DNA of 64,000 nucleotides from Exiguobacterium sp. J17977 (GTDB lineage Bacteria > Bacillota > Bacilli > Exiguobacteriales > Exiguobacteriaceae), in the NCBI RefSeq assembly GCF_018616375.1, contig NZ_JAEQBB010000004.1, positions 62,001 through 126,000 on the forward strand, read 5' to 3'. The notes beneath the pieces are model-generated. The model was not told the origin of the DNA and ran no database searches. It was given only the letters and a program-made list of their open reading frames with translations. A program made the position numbers and the translations under genes. Positions 1 through 8,670 of this stretch are shown one piece after another. Position 1 is the stretch's first letter; the number at the start of each line of letters is the position of its first letter.

Positions 1-1416
1 TGTCGGGCCGTCTTCGCCGACCGCGATCGAATCGTGCGTCAAGACGAACGTCGATGGGATTCCCATGAGGGCCGCGAGTCGTACCGCTGGACGCAAGTAG
101 TCTGAGAAGACGAAGAAAGTCGCACCGTAAGGAAGGACTCCACCGTGGAGTGCCATACCGTTGACGGCAGCTGCCATTGCGAATTCACGGACACCGAACC
201 AGATGTTGCGGCCTGCTGGATCTTCATCGAAGTCCGCAGCACCTTTAATCATCGTGTTGTTCGATCCGGCGAGGTCAGCCGAGCCACCGAAGAGTGTCGG
301 CACTGCTTTGGCGATCGCGTTCAATACTTCACCGCTCGTTTGACGTGTTGCTTTCTTCGAACCGATTTCGAACGTCGGCAACTCGCTGTCCCAACCTTCT
401 GGGAGCTCGTTGTTCACTGCACGCTCGAATTGGGCACCGAGTTCAGGGTGTGACGACTTATAAGCCGCGACGAGTTCGTTCCAGTCCGCTTCCGCTTTAG
501 CGCCTGGCTCAACGACTTTCTCGTTGAACAAGTCGTACACTTCGGTCGGTACGTAGAAGTTCTCGCCTTCCCACTTGTAGAACTGCTTCGTGAGCTCGAT
601 TTCAGCTTCGCCGAGCGGCGCGCCGTGTGAGGCCGATTTCCCTGACTTGTTCGGTGAACCGAAACCGATGACCGTCTTCACTTCGATGAGGGTCGGTTTC
701 GACGTTTCCGCCTTCGCTTCGTCGATTGCTTTCGCGATTGTATCGATGTCCGTGCCATCTTCAACGCGAATCACTTGCCAGCCGTAAGCGTTGAAACGAT
801 CTTCGACGCTTTCTGAGAACGACTTGTGAAGGTCGCCATCGAGTGAGATGTCGTTTGAATCATAAAGGACGACAAGCTTTCCGAGTTTCAAGTGACCAGC
901 GAGTGAGGCAGCTTCTGCCGACACGCCTTCCATCAAGTCACCGTCTCCACAAATCCCGTATGTGAAGTGGTCAACCACTTTAAACTCATCACGGTTGTAT
1001 GTCGCTTCCAAATGCTTCTCAGCCATCGCCATACCGACTGCCATGGCAATCCCTTGGCCAAGTGGTCCAGTCGTCGCGTCGACACCAGCCGTGTGACGGT
1101 ACTCTGGGTGTCCAGGCGTCTTCGAATCCATTTGACGGAACGATTTGAGATCGTCGAGTGAAAGGTCGTAACCAGATAAGTGAAGAAGCGAGTACAAGAG
1201 CATCGAACCGTGTCCCGCTGAAAGAACGAACCGATCGCGGTTGAACCAGTTCGGGTTTTTCGGGTTGTGACGCATCTTATCCGTCCAAAGTGTGAACGCC
1301 ATCGGAGCCGCACCCATCGGCATCCCCGGGTGACCAGAGTTCGCTTTTTGGACCGCATCAATCGAGAGCGTCCGAATCGAGTTAATCGCTAATAATTCTT
1401 TAGTAGTTGTTTCCAC
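1..1416 (-). CDS. tkt: transketolase (3' part of gene outside window)
   Basis: Thiamine-diphosphate enzyme that moves two-carbon ketol units between sugar phosphates in the non-oxidative pentose phosphate pathway, in the cytosol. The visible N-terminal ~470 residues carry the family signatures: [13 protein letters not shown] near the start, [14 protein letters not shown], the TPP-binding GDGDLMEG, and [12 protein letters not shown] at the window edge. A full transketolase has about 660 residues, so the C-terminal third lies beyond base 1. An ATG at 1425 abuts the only ribosome-binding site (AGAGAGG), so the in-frame GTG at 1416, 9 bases from it, is the better start. It lies downstream of ynzC as in B. 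subtilis, but a hairpin terminator separates them. Confidence 0.95.
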   Translation of the reverse strand, partial: METTTKELLAINSIRTLSIDAVQKANSGHPGMPMGAAPMAFTLWTDKMRHNPKNPNWFNRDRFVLSAGHGSMLLYSLLHLSGYDLSLDDLKSFRQMDSKTPGHPEYRHTAGVDATTGPLGQGIAMAVGMAMAEKHLEATYNRDEFKVVDHFTYGICGDGDLMEGVSAEAASLAGHLKLGKLVVLYDSNDISLDGDLHKSFSESVEDRFNAYGWQVIRVEDGTDIDTIAKAIDEAKAETSKPTLIEVKTVIGFGSPNKSGKSASHGAPLGEAEIELTKQFYKWEGENFYVPTEVYDLFNEKVVEPGAKAEADWNELVAAYKSSHPELGAQFERAVNNELPEGWDSELPTFEIGSKKATRQTSGEVLNAIAKAVPTLFGGSADLAGSNNTMIKGAADFDEDPAGRNIWFGVREFAMAAAVNGMALHGGVLPYGATFFVFSDYLRPAVRLAALMGIPSTFVLTHDSIAVGEDGPT

Positions 1417-1579
1417 TAATTTCATCCTCTCTGTTGTTACAAAGTTTCTACCCGTCATATTTTAGCACACTCATTCGTGTGTCACAACTAATTAATTAGT
1501 ATAACACATTGAATGGAATCGTTTACTTCCTTTCGTTCAAAATCAGTCCAATAAGTCCCCCTGATCCCCGTTCGCGTAT

Positions 1580-1617
1580 AACAAACATGCACACCCTATA
1601 TGAAATAGGATGTGCAT
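1580..1617 (-). terminator. probable terminator after ynzC
   Basis: Minus-strand hairpin with arms 1605-1617 and 1587-1599 (13 positions, one mismatch), followed by the T-rich GTTTGTT. It lies just after the ynzC stop and ahead of tkt, so it probably ends the yneA-yneB-ynzC transcript. Confidence 0.55.
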
Positions 1618-1623
1618 TCGTGG

Positions 1624-1857
1624 TCACTCAGAGCGATGTCGTTTCTGCTCGTCTTTCAATTTTTCAGGCGTTACGTCGTTCCCGTCCGGATCGACGACCT
1701 TCATTCCCATCATCTGTGATTTGAATGATTGGCGGAACGCTTGCAAATATTGTTGACGCAGCGCTTGCTGCTCGTCCATCTCTTGTGGTGACAGTCCATC
1801 TGTCTTGGCTTTGTTGGCGAGAAAATTGATTCGCTCCAACTGTTCAGGTGCTAGCAT
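1624..1857 (-). CDS. ynzC: YnzC, DUF896 family small protein
   Basis: A 77-residue, highly charged helical protein of the DUF896 family. It opens with LAPEQLERINFLANKAK, has LSPQEMDEQQALRQQYLQAF in the middle and VVDPDGNDVTPEKL near the end, all typical of the family. B. subtilis YnzC is the third gene of the LexA-controlled yneA-yneB-ynzC operon, and the order is the same here. The molecular function is unknown. It starts at ATG 1857 with GAGGGGG 8 bases upstream. It is probably SOS-induced through the promoter ahead of the yneA-like gene. Confidence 0.9.
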   Translation of the reverse strand: MLAPEQLERINFLANKAKTDGLSPQEMDEQQALRQQYLQAFRQSFKSQMMGMKVVDPDGNDVTPEKLKDEQKRHRSE

Positions 1858-1917
1858 CAGGCTCGCCCCCTCTCTACTGAATTTGTTCTTCTACTGTACA
1901 AAATCAGCGAGCAGGAA

Positions 1918-2592
<675 letters not shown>

Positions 2593-2634
2593 CTACGATA
2601 CACAGGTTCAGGGGCTGTTCGCAATCAGAAAAGA

Positions 2635-2871
2635 TTATTCGGCGGCGAACCACGTCGTCTTGTCGTCTTCTTCCTCAGCGCGTTCGGCGAGAAGCTGTGC
2701 CTCGAGTGACTCAGCTTCCGTCAAGGCGACTTCCTCTTCGACGCTGTGCTCAATCGCCGGTTCGGTCGCGACGACATCAACGTCGTGGCGCATCTCACCG
2801 ACCATATAAAACGCGAACATTCCAAGTGCCAACATGCCGACTAAAATGATTCCATTGATTGTGTCTCTCAT
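2635..2871 (-). CDS. YneA-position SOS membrane protein without LysM
   Basis: 78-residue protein with one N-terminal transmembrane segment (about residues 6-24, GIILVGMLALGMFAFYMVG) followed by a very acidic tail of about 50 residues. It sits where B. subtilis has yneA, the SOS-induced inhibitor of division, between divergent lexA and yneB. B. subtilis YneA has a similar N-terminal membrane anchor but also a C-terminal LysM domain, which is absent here. A start at ATG 2871 is supported by AGGAGG 8 bases upstream. The promoter at 2936-2965 holds an SOS box between its -35 and -10, so damage induction is very likely. That it blocks division is inference from position and topology only. Confidence 0.75.
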   Translation of the reverse strand: MRDTINGIILVGMLALGMFAFYMVGEMRHDVDVVATEPAIEHSVEEEVALTEAESLEAQLLAERAEEEDDKTTWFAAE

Positions 2872-2908
2872 AACGATTACCTCCTGGGAATAAGAATACA
2901 CGTTCTCG

Positions 2909-2922
2909 AGAACGTCTGTTCG
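2909..2922. promoter_or_regulatory. SOS (LexA) box, downstream of yneA-like start point
   Basis: AGAACGTCTGTTCG matches the Gram-positive LexA operator core GAAC-N4-GTTC exactly. It overlaps a perfect 16-base palindrome at 2900-2915 (ACGTTCTCGAGAACGT). It lies just downstream of the predicted start point of the yneA-like gene. Confidence 0.8.
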
Positions 2923-2935
2923 TTTATCTGTTCTC

Positions 2936-2965
2936 ATCATAAAACAAGAACTTCTGTTCGGTCAA
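2936..2965 (-). promoter_or_regulatory. promoter of the yneA-like operon
   Basis: Minus-strand -35 TTGACC (2960-2965) and -10 TATGAT (2936-2941) with an 18-base spacer. An SOS box (2947-2960) fills the spacer and touches the -35, so LexA binding should block RNA polymerase directly. Confidence 0.7.
2947..2960. promoter_or_regulatory. SOS (LexA) box inside yneA-like promoter
   Basis: AGAACTTCTGTTCG, an exact GAAC-N4-GTTC core, positioned between the -35 and -10 of the minus-strand promoter. Confidence 0.85.
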
Positions 2966-2976
2966 GTAGAAAAAAA

Positions 2977-2990
2977 CGAACGAATGTTTG
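2977..2990. promoter_or_regulatory. SOS (LexA) box ahead of lexA
   Basis: CGAACGAATGTTTG fits the consensus CGAAC-N4-GTTYG. Its right end overlaps the probable lexA -35 (TTGTGC, 2988-2993), with -10 TAAACT at 3012-3017 after 18 bases, consistent with lexA autorepression. Confidence 0.85.
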
Positions 2991-3076
2991 TGCGCTCATG
3001 TGTTCTTGTGTTAAACTAAACCCATAAAGAATAGGATGCGTTCGCAGGATATTCGACATAATCGAGGTGAAATCCA

Positions 3077-3697
3077 TTGAAAAAAATGTCAGCAAGACAA
3101 CAACAGATTCTTGATTTTATAAAATCCGAGGTTCGGGCGAAAGGGTATCCCCCTTCTGTTCGTGAAATCGGAGAGGCTGTCGGACTCGCATCGAGCTCGA
3201 CCGTCCACGGACACTTGGACCGTCTAGAGAAACGTGGATTGATTCGACGTGACAAGACGAAGCCACGTGCCATCGAGATTTTAGATGAAGAGATGTCAGT
3301 CGTCGAAGACCACGATGCTGTCATGTACGTGCCGGTCATCGGGAAAGTCACGGCTGGTACGCCGATTACGGCAATCGAGAACGTGGAAGAACACTTCCCG
3401 CTCCCGGCCCACGTCGTCGGTTCCGACAACGTCTATATGCTCTCGGTCTCGGGAGACTCGATGATTAACGCCGGCATCTTGGATGGGGACCGTGTCCTCG
3501 TCCGCCAACAGAACACGGCCGACAATGGAGAGATTGTCGTCGCCATGACGGATGAAGGCGAAGCGACGGTGAAGCGGATTTATAAAGAAGCTTCGAAAGT
3601 GCGTCTCCAGCCGGAGAACGACGAACTCGAAGCGATGTATTTCGATAACGTGTCGATTTTAGGGAAGGTCATCGGTGTATACCGGACGATTCACTAA
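3077..3697 (+). CDS. lexA: LexA, SOS repressor/self-cleaving protease
   Basis: 206-residue repressor of the DNA-damage response. The N-terminal winged helix (about 1-70, with [20 protein letters not shown] as recognition region) binds SOS boxes. The C-terminal S24 domain carries the Ala93-Gly94 cleavage site (VTAGTP), the nucleophile Ser128 (SGDSM) and the base Lys166 (ATVKR). RecA filaments trigger self-cleavage. The TTG start at 3077 is chosen because GAGGTGA lies 6 bases upstream; the next ATG (3086) would be too far. An SOS box overlaps its promoter. The following DUF2227 gene overlaps by one base (TAATG). Confidence 0.98.
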   Translation: MKKMSARQQQILDFIKSEVRAKGYPPSVREIGEAVGLASSSTVHGHLDRLEKRGLIRRDKTKPRAIEILDEEMSVVEDHDAVMYVPVIGKVTAGTPITAIENVEEHFPLPAHVVGSDNVYMLSVSGDSMINAGILDGDRVLVRQQNTADNGEIVVAMTDEGEATVKRIYKEASKVRLQPENDELEAMYFDNVSILGKVIGVYRTIH

Positions 3698-4137
3698 TGG
3701 CGAGTGGCAAGACACATACCCGTACGAATCTCGTGGCAATCGGTGCTCTTGCGATTGCCACGCCTTTTATTGACATCGATGTTCCGACCGTGTTCCTATT
3801 CGGCGCCCTGATCGGGACGTTCTGGCTCTCCCCGGACCTCGACTTGAAGTCGGACGCCTATTATCGATGGGGACCGCTTCGGGGCTTTTGGCTCCCTTAC
3901 GTGAAGCTTATGCCCCATCGGTCGTTATTCTCGCATTTGCCGCTCTTGAGCGATCTGATCCGGGTCATCTATCTCGGTTTCCCGCTCACGCTCGTGCTCA
4001 CGTTCACGCCGTATGAGGAAGCTGCCAAATCGTGGCTCGACCTGAACGGGGCAGCCTGTTTCTTCGGACTCGTCTTCGCGACGACGCTACATACGACGCT
4101 CGACTATGCATCGACGTTCTTCAAACGTGCGTTTTAA
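3697..4137 (+). CDS. DUF2227 putative metal-binding membrane protein
   Basis: 146-residue hydrophobic protein of the DUF2227 family, annotated in databases as putative metal-binding. Potential ligands are in the conserved elements SPDLDL (after the first two membrane segments), MPHRSLFSHLP and TTLHTTLDY; the rest is about three or four transmembrane helices. The ATG overlaps the lexA stop by one base, so it is translationally coupled to lexA and should be damage-inducible if cotranscribed. No biochemical function is established for the family. A strong bidirectional terminator follows. Confidence 0.8.
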   Translation: MASGKTHTRTNLVAIGALAIATPFIDIDVPTVFLFGALIGTFWLSPDLDLKSDAYYRWGPLRGFWLPYVKLMPHRSLFSHLPLLSDLIRVIYLGFPLTLVLTFTPYEEAAKSWLDLNGAACFFGLVFATTLHTTLDYASTFFKRAF

Positions 4138-4160
4138 GCAAATGCTTATGCCATACACCC

Positions 4161-4199
4161 AAAAGGGCAACCCGTCTATTAGACTGGGTTGCCCTTTTT
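4161..4199. terminator. bidirectional terminator between DUF2227 gene and alkC-like gene
   Basis: A 13-base perfect stem (4161-4173 with 4186-4198, core GGGCAACCC) flanked by A-runs and T-runs on both sides. It separates two convergent genes. Confidence 0.9.
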
Positions 4200-4228
4200 C
4201 GAACCGTCGATTGTATCTAAAACATTTA

Positions 4229-5332
4229 TCAGTCGTCTCGTTTATGCAACACGAGTCGAGTTTCGGCAACTTCTCGTCCATTTACCAACAGGACGATTCG
4301 ATGCGCACCCGGATAATGTCGACGCGTCGTCAAGTCTGACCAGTTGTGGACTCTGCTCGCTGCAAGTTTTGCTCCCCCAGCGACGGTTTTATTCGTAAAA
4401 AGAAACGCCTTACGACTCGCTTTCCCATTCGCTTTTATAAAGTCGATGGCGTATTCGACCCGAATATATGCAGCATCGCCTGGACGAATCGACACATCGT
4501 ATTGAATCTCGCACGCCTCCCCGATACTGAGCATGTTCGGATGTATCGAAATCGATGCGTTGACGGTTAAATCCGTTTCTTGCGCATAACCGAACAGCGT
4601 TAAGGCGTCGGGGTGAGCGGATTTGATCAATGTTCGACACCCATGTCTGATGACCCAATCGGTATGATCATGTTCGCCCTGCCATCGACGCGAGACCGCG
4701 AGCACGGCTTCCGGGTGATCTTTCGAGATATCGTTGAGGTTGTTAGCGACACTTTTCCTTACATATAATGATGGGTCTTCTTTCAATAACTCTAAAACCG
4801 CCAACACTGGAGCCGGGTCTGCTTTGAACATCGGTAACGATTCCGCCCACGGAAGACGAGGGCGGCAGCCTTCACTCGCCAATCTCCGCACATGCTCATT
4901 CGGATGCTTGGCCCATGCCATCATACGATTCATCACTCGCGTCGAATCACGAAGCAGAAAAGGTCGGATCGCGAATTCCGAAGACGATTTCTGCGTGAAG
5001 AGTTCGAGCGCTGACATCGAGCGTTCCCAATGTTCTTCCGCCTGTCCATACACTTCTACGAAGTCGGGAAAGAATAAATATGGAAAGCCGACACAATCGT
5101 CTGCAATTTCGATCAAGACGTCTATAGCCGACTCGTAGTGTTGAGGTAAGTACTCCCCGAGCTTTGTCGAGATACGGCGCATACGCCCTTTCAGCGCTAA
5201 CGCTTCCCATGACTCATCTACGATCGATGCGACAAATGCCTCTATGTCAAACGATGGGTAGACGGATTGTACACGTCGTCCAAATCCTAGCAAAAAGTCC
5301 TCATGATATACCTCTTTCAACGGTGCTGCCAC
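4229..5332 (-). CDS. AlkC-type DNA alkylation repair protein (HEAT + Ig-like)
   Basis: 367 residues. The first ~250 form HEAT-like helical repeats of the AlkC/AlkD alkylpurine glycosylase superfamily (MAAPLKEVYHEDFLL start; MNRMMAWAKHPNEHVRRLAS; KEDPSLYVRKSVANNLNDI). The last ~113 (LTVNASISIHPNMLSIGEA... to RLVLHKRDD) are beta-rich and fit the Ig-like domain known in AlkC-alpha proteins; B. subtilis YhaZ is similar. Members excise N3-alkylated purines without base flipping. GTG 5332 is taken as start because GGAGG sits 8 bases upstream; GTG 5341 overlaps that site. It is monocistronic and convergent to the lexA unit. No SOS box was seen upstream. Catalytic residues were not verified. Confidence 0.8.
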   Translation of the reverse strand: MAAPLKEVYHEDFLLGFGRRVQSVYPSFDIEAFVASIVDESWEALALKGRMRRISTKLGEYLPQHYESAIDVLIEIADDCVGFPYLFFPDFVEVYGQAEEHWERSMSALELFTQKSSSEFAIRPFLLRDSTRVMNRMMAWAKHPNEHVRRLASEGCRPRLPWAESLPMFKADPAPVLAVLELLKEDPSLYVRKSVANNLNDISKDHPEAVLAVSRRWQGEHDHTDWVIRHGCRTLIKSAHPDALTLFGYAQETDLTVNASISIHPNMLSIGEACEIQYDVSIRPGDAAYIRVEYAIDFIKANGKASRKAFLFTNKTVAGGAKLAASRVHNWSDLTTRRHYPGAHRIVLLVNGREVAETRLVLHKRDD

Positions 5333-5405
5333 GTCTTCCACCTCCTTCAGTTTCGTCTAGTCCGCTCATCTAGCCATACATGCTTCCTCATTATATAGAC
5401 TGATA

Positions 5406-5455
5406 GAAAAAGAGTCCTGAACGAGTCTTCACAAGAAGAACTCATTCAGGACTCT
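5406..5455 (-). terminator. terminator of glnRA operon
   Basis: Minus-strand hairpin: AGAGTCCTGAATGAGT (5440-5455) pairs with 5411-5426 with one G-T wobble, followed by TTTTTC. It lies 33 bases past the glnA stop. Confidence 0.9.
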
Positions 5456-5488
5456 GATTGATAGGGTTAACGTCCCCAGTTCATCGAC

Positions 5489-6829
5489 TTAGTAGAGCGT
5501 CATGTACTGATCGCGTTCCCACTCTGTTACTTGCGTACGGAACATATCCCACTCGATTTCTTTCAACTCGAGGAAGTGTTCACCGATGTGGTCACCGAGA
5601 GCATCCATCACGACTTTATCGGCACGGAGTACTTCGAGTGCGTCAAAGAGTGTAGCCGGAAGATCATCGATTCCGTTGGCAACACGCTCTGGCTTGTCCA
5701 TCACGTAGATGTTGCTGTCAATCGGCTTCGGTGCCGTCATGTCTTTCTCGATTCCGTCGAGGCCAGAAGCCAAGAGCGTCGACAAGGCGAGATACGGGTT
5801 CGCCGCTGGGTCAACCGAACGCACTTCGATACGCGTCGAGAGGCCACGGGCCGCCGGTACACGAACGAGTGGTGAACGGTTGCGCGCGCTCCATGCTACA
5901 TAGCAAGGTGCTTCGTAACCAGGCACGAGGCGCTTGTACGAGTTGACAGTCGGGTTACAGACAGCCGTGAACGCACGAGCGTGCTCGAGAATTCCTGCCG
6001 TGAAGGCGCGGGCTGTATCTGATAATTCCATGTCGCCGTTCGGGTCGTAGAAGACGTTCGTGTCACCTTTGAAGAGCGACATGTTGGCGTGCATCCCAGA
6101 ACCGTTGACACCGAAGAGTGGCTTCGGCATGAACGTCGCGTGAAGGCCATATTTCGCTGCAATCGTCTTGACGACGAGTTTGAACGTTTGGATGTTATCA
6201 GCCGTTGTGACTGCATCCGCGTATTTGAAGTCGATTTCGTGCTGACCTGGAGCGACTTCGTGGTGTGATGCTTCGATTTCGAAGCCCATGTTTTCGAGCT
6301 CGATGACGATCTCTTTACGGCAGTTCTCGCCGAGGTCGACCGGTGCCAAGTCGAAGTAACCGCCTTGGTCATTGAGTTCGAGTGTCGGTTTGCCGTTCAA
6401 GTCTTTCTTGAAGAGGAAGAACTCAGGCTCTGGTCCGACGTTGAACGCTGTGAAGCCGAGCTTTTGCATGCGCTCGAGGTTACGCTTCAAGCTACCGCGC
6501 GGGTCACCGCTGAACGGTGTGCCGTCCGGGTTATAAATATCACAAATCAAGCGAGCGACTTTACCGCTGCCGTCTGTCCACGGGAAGACAACCCATGTGT
6601 CGAGGTCTGGATAGAGGTACATGTCTGATTCCTCGATGCGTACGAAGCCTTCGATCGAAGAGCCGTCGAACATCATCTTGTTATCAAGTGCTTTGTCCAA
6701 TTGGCTGATCGGCACCTCGACGTTTTTAATCGTACCGAGGATATCCGTGAATTGAAGACGAATAAAGCGTACGTCCTCTTCTTGTGCGATCCGTTTGATG
6801 TCTTCTTTCGTGAACGTTTTTCTGGCCAT
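5489..6829 (-). CDS. glnA: glutamine synthetase type I-alpha
   Basis: 446 residues; makes glutamine from glutamate, ammonia and ATP in the cytosol. Signatures: [21 protein letters not shown] near the N-terminus, [33 protein letters not shown], and NRSPLVRVP. The arginine in GFVRIEESD corresponds to the feedback-inhibition arginine of Bacilli GS, and there is no adenylylation tyrosine segment, so it is GSI-alpha. ATG 6829 with GAGAGGGG upstream gives the B. subtilis-like length (444). It lies 46 bases behind glnR. In Bacilli, feedback-inhibited GS also signals nitrogen status to GlnR. Confidence 0.98.
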   Translation of the reverse strand: MARKTFTKEDIKRIAQEEDVRFIRLQFTDILGTIKNVEVPISQLDKALDNKMMFDGSSIEGFVRIEESDMYLYPDLDTWVVFPWTDGSGKVARLICDIYNPDGTPFSGDPRGSLKRNLERMQKLGFTAFNVGPEPEFFLFKKDLNGKPTLELNDQGGYFDLAPVDLGENCRKEIVIELENMGFEIEASHHEVAPGQHEIDFKYADAVTTADNIQTFKLVVKTIAAKYGLHATFMPKPLFGVNGSGMHANMSLFKGDTNVFYDPNGDMELSDTARAFTAGILEHARAFTAVCNPTVNSYKRLVPGYEAPCYVAWSARNRSPLVRVPAARGLSTRIEVRSVDPAANPYLALSTLLASGLDGIEKDMTAPKPIDSNIYVMDKPERVANGIDDLPATLFDALEVLRADKVVMDALGDHIGEHFLELKEIEWDMFRTQVTEWERDQYMTLY

Positions 6830-6875
6830 GGTAAAATGTCCCCTCTCACATTGTGTAATGGTTAATGTACTGGCG

Positions 6876-7274
6876 TCATCGATAAAAACGTGACAACTCA
6901 CCTTGAATGAGCGACGTCTTATTGAAACGGCCAGCTTCTTGAAGCTGTGTTTTCAATAGTTTGTGTAACTCTTGTTCAGAGATCTTCGGTGGTTCCTCGA
7001 CCGTTGTTTTTGCTGGTTCCACTTCTTTGGCGTCCGCATTGTCGAGCATATGACGAATCGCCGCCAAGTTGAACCCTTGATCGATGAAATCCTTGATCGC
7101 GAGTAGACGTTCGACATCATTAAAGGAATAGAGCCGTCGTTTCGATTCCGTCCGACTAGGCGAAATCAGACCCTGTTCTTCATAGTACCGAATCTGTCTA
7201 CCTGTCAGTTGGGTCAAATCTTGAACGATTCCAATCGGAAACAACGGGTTGGAGCGACGAAATTGATCGGCCAT
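6876..7274 (-). CDS. glnR: GlnR, MerR-family nitrogen regulator
   Basis: 132-residue MerR-type repressor. The N-terminal HTH contains [20 protein letters not shown], followed by the dimerisation helix, and the C-terminal tail ends QGELSRFYR, the region that autoinhibits GlnR until feedback-inhibited glutamine synthetase acts on it. ATG 7274 follows GGAGGGG. It is the first gene of glnRA. Two GlnR operators and a sigma-A promoter lie immediately upstream, in the same layout as B. subtilis glnRA. Confidence 0.96.
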   Translation of the reverse strand: MADQFRRSNPLFPIGIVQDLTQLTGRQIRYYEEQGLISPSRTESKRRLYSFNDVERLLAIKDFIDQGFNLAAIRHMLDNADAKEVEPAKTTVEEPPKISEQELHKLLKTQLQEAGRFNKTSLIQGELSRFYR

Positions 7275-7306
7275 CTCTTACCCCTCCTTTTCTGTCTCAC
7301 ACTGTG

Positions 7307-7335
7307 AGAATAATACATGACAACTTACCTGTCAA
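7307..7335 (-). promoter_or_regulatory. glnR promoter
   Basis: Minus-strand -35 TTGACA (7330-7335), 17-base spacer, -10 TATTCT (7307-7312). The second GlnR operator overlaps the -35 and the spacer. Confidence 0.8.
7318..7334. promoter_or_regulatory. GlnR operator 2 (overlaps -35)
   Basis: On the minus strand TGACAGGTAAGTTGTCA, a 5-7-5 inverted repeat. It sits like operator 2 of B. subtilis glnRA (also TGACA-N7) on top of the -35. Confidence 0.7.
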
Positions 7336-7339
7336 TAGA

Positions 7340-7356
7340 TGTTAAGAAAGTTAACA
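7340..7356. promoter_or_regulatory. GlnR/TnrA operator 1
   Basis: TGTTAAGAAAGTTAACA is a perfect TGTNA-N7-TNACA site, 5 bases from operator 2. The pair matches the cooperative GlnR site arrangement upstream of B. subtilis glnRA. Confidence 0.85.
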
Positions 7357-7367
7357 TGACATTTCGG

Positions 7368-8666
7368 TTACAACTTCTGTGAGATTTTGTCACGGTCAAA
7401 TGTGACGAGCTCTTTCGTGCGTAATTGGCTCAAGGCGAGCATGAGTGCGACCTTGACGTGGGCGTAAGTCAAACCGCCTTGCACATAGGCAGTGTAAGGG
7501 GCGCGAAGCGGTCCGTCGGCCGACAGTTCAATCGACGAGCCTTGAATGAATGTCCCGGCCGCCATGATGACATCATCCTCGTATCCCGGCATATAGGCCG
7601 GTACCGGCAACGCGTGGGCATTGACCGGTGATGCCATTTGGATGCTCTGACAAAACGCAATCATCTTGTCGCGATCGCGGAACGTTACCGATTGAATCAA
7701 ATCAGTCCGTGGCGTCGTGTAGTGTGGGTCGGTCTTGAAACCGAGCAATCCGAGCAGGCTCGCTGTCAAGTGCGCCCCTTTTAACGCTTGGGCGACCGTA
7801 TGCGGCGCCATATAAAACCCTTGATACATCTCTTGGAGCGAATAGAGCGATGGACCGGCCTCGCTGCCGATTCCAGGCGTCGTCATGCGGAACGAGCAGC
7901 GCTCGACGAGTTCTTTCGTCCCGGCGATATAGCCGCCTGTCTTCGCCAAGCCGCCACCCGGGTTTTTGATGAGCGAACCGGCCATGAGGTCGGCCCCGAC
8001 ATGGGTCGGTTCAATCGTCTCGACGAACTCGCCGTAGCAGTTATCGACAAAGACAAAGACGTGCGGATGCGCGGCTTTGATTTTTGCGATCGCCTCCCCG
8101 ATCTCTTGGACCGGGATGCTGCGTCGGTTGGCGTAACCTTTTGAGCGTTGGATGCCGACGAGCTTCGTCTCAGGGCGAATCCGTGCGATGACGGTCTCGA
8201 CGTCGATCTCGTCGTCTTTCAACTCGACCGTGTCGTAGCCGACACCGAGTTCTTTGAGCGAGCCACGGCCGTCTCCCCGAATCCCGACGATCTCTTCGAG
8301 CGTATCGTACGGCTTGCCGGTGATATAGAGCAGTTCATCTCCTGGCAACAACACACCGAACAAGGCGATCCCGATGGCGTGCGTCCCCGAGATGATTTGC
8401 GGGCGGCACAGGGCGAGGTCCGCCCCGAACACGTCGGCGTAAATCGACTCGAGCGTGTCGCGCCCGATATCGTCATAGCCGTACCCGGTCGTCGGATTGA
8501 AATGAAAATCCGACACTTTATGTTTTTTGAACGACTCGAGGACGCGGTATTGGTTGAATTCCGCCGTCGCCTCGATCGTTTCAAAATATGGTTTTACCCG
8601 TGCTTCCGCCTCGGTCACGAACGGGGCCAATTCATCATAATACGCAATCTTTTCTTGCCACATCAT
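7368..8666 (-). CDS. ynbB: YnbB, PLP-dependent methionine gamma-lyase-like protein
   Basis: 432-residue fold-type I pyridoxal-phosphate protein of the family labelled methionine gamma-lyase-like or 'aluminum resistance'. Landmarks: GYGYDDIGRDTLESIYADVFGAD, ISGTHAIGIALFGVLLPGD, VFVDNCYGEFVE and LIKNPGGGLAKTGGY, where the lysine of the SLIKNPGGG segment is the likely PLP Schiff-base residue. The true substrate is unknown. ATG 8666 is preferred over the TTG at 8681 because GAGGTG lies 7 bases upstream and the overlap with hflX disappears. The order hflX-ynbB-glnR-glnA is as in B. subtilis. Confidence 0.88.
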   Translation of the reverse strand: MMWQEKIAYYDELAPFVTEAEARVKPYFETIEATAEFNQYRVLESFKKHKVSDFHFNPTTGYGYDDIGRDTLESIYADVFGADLALCRPQIISGTHAIGIALFGVLLPGDELLYITGKPYDTLEEIVGIRGDGRGSLKELGVGYDTVELKDDEIDVETVIARIRPETKLVGIQRSKGYANRRSIPVQEIGEAIAKIKAAHPHVFVFVDNCYGEFVETIEPTHVGADLMAGSLIKNPGGGLAKTGGYIAGTKELVERCSFRMTTPGIGSEAGPSLYSLQEMYQGFYMAPHTVAQALKGAHLTASLLGLLGFKTDPHYTTPRTDLIQSVTFRDRDKMIAFCQSIQMASPVNAHALPVPAYMPGYEDDVIMAAGTFIQGSSIELSADGPLRAPYTAYVQGGLTYAHVKVALMLALSQLRTKELVTFDRDKISQKL

Positions 8667-8670
8667 TGTT

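Noticed and set aside
2635-2940. Longer 101-residue form of the yneA-like protein
   Set aside because: Its start would lie upstream of, or inside, the promoter and SOS boxes; AGGAGG supports ATG 2871.
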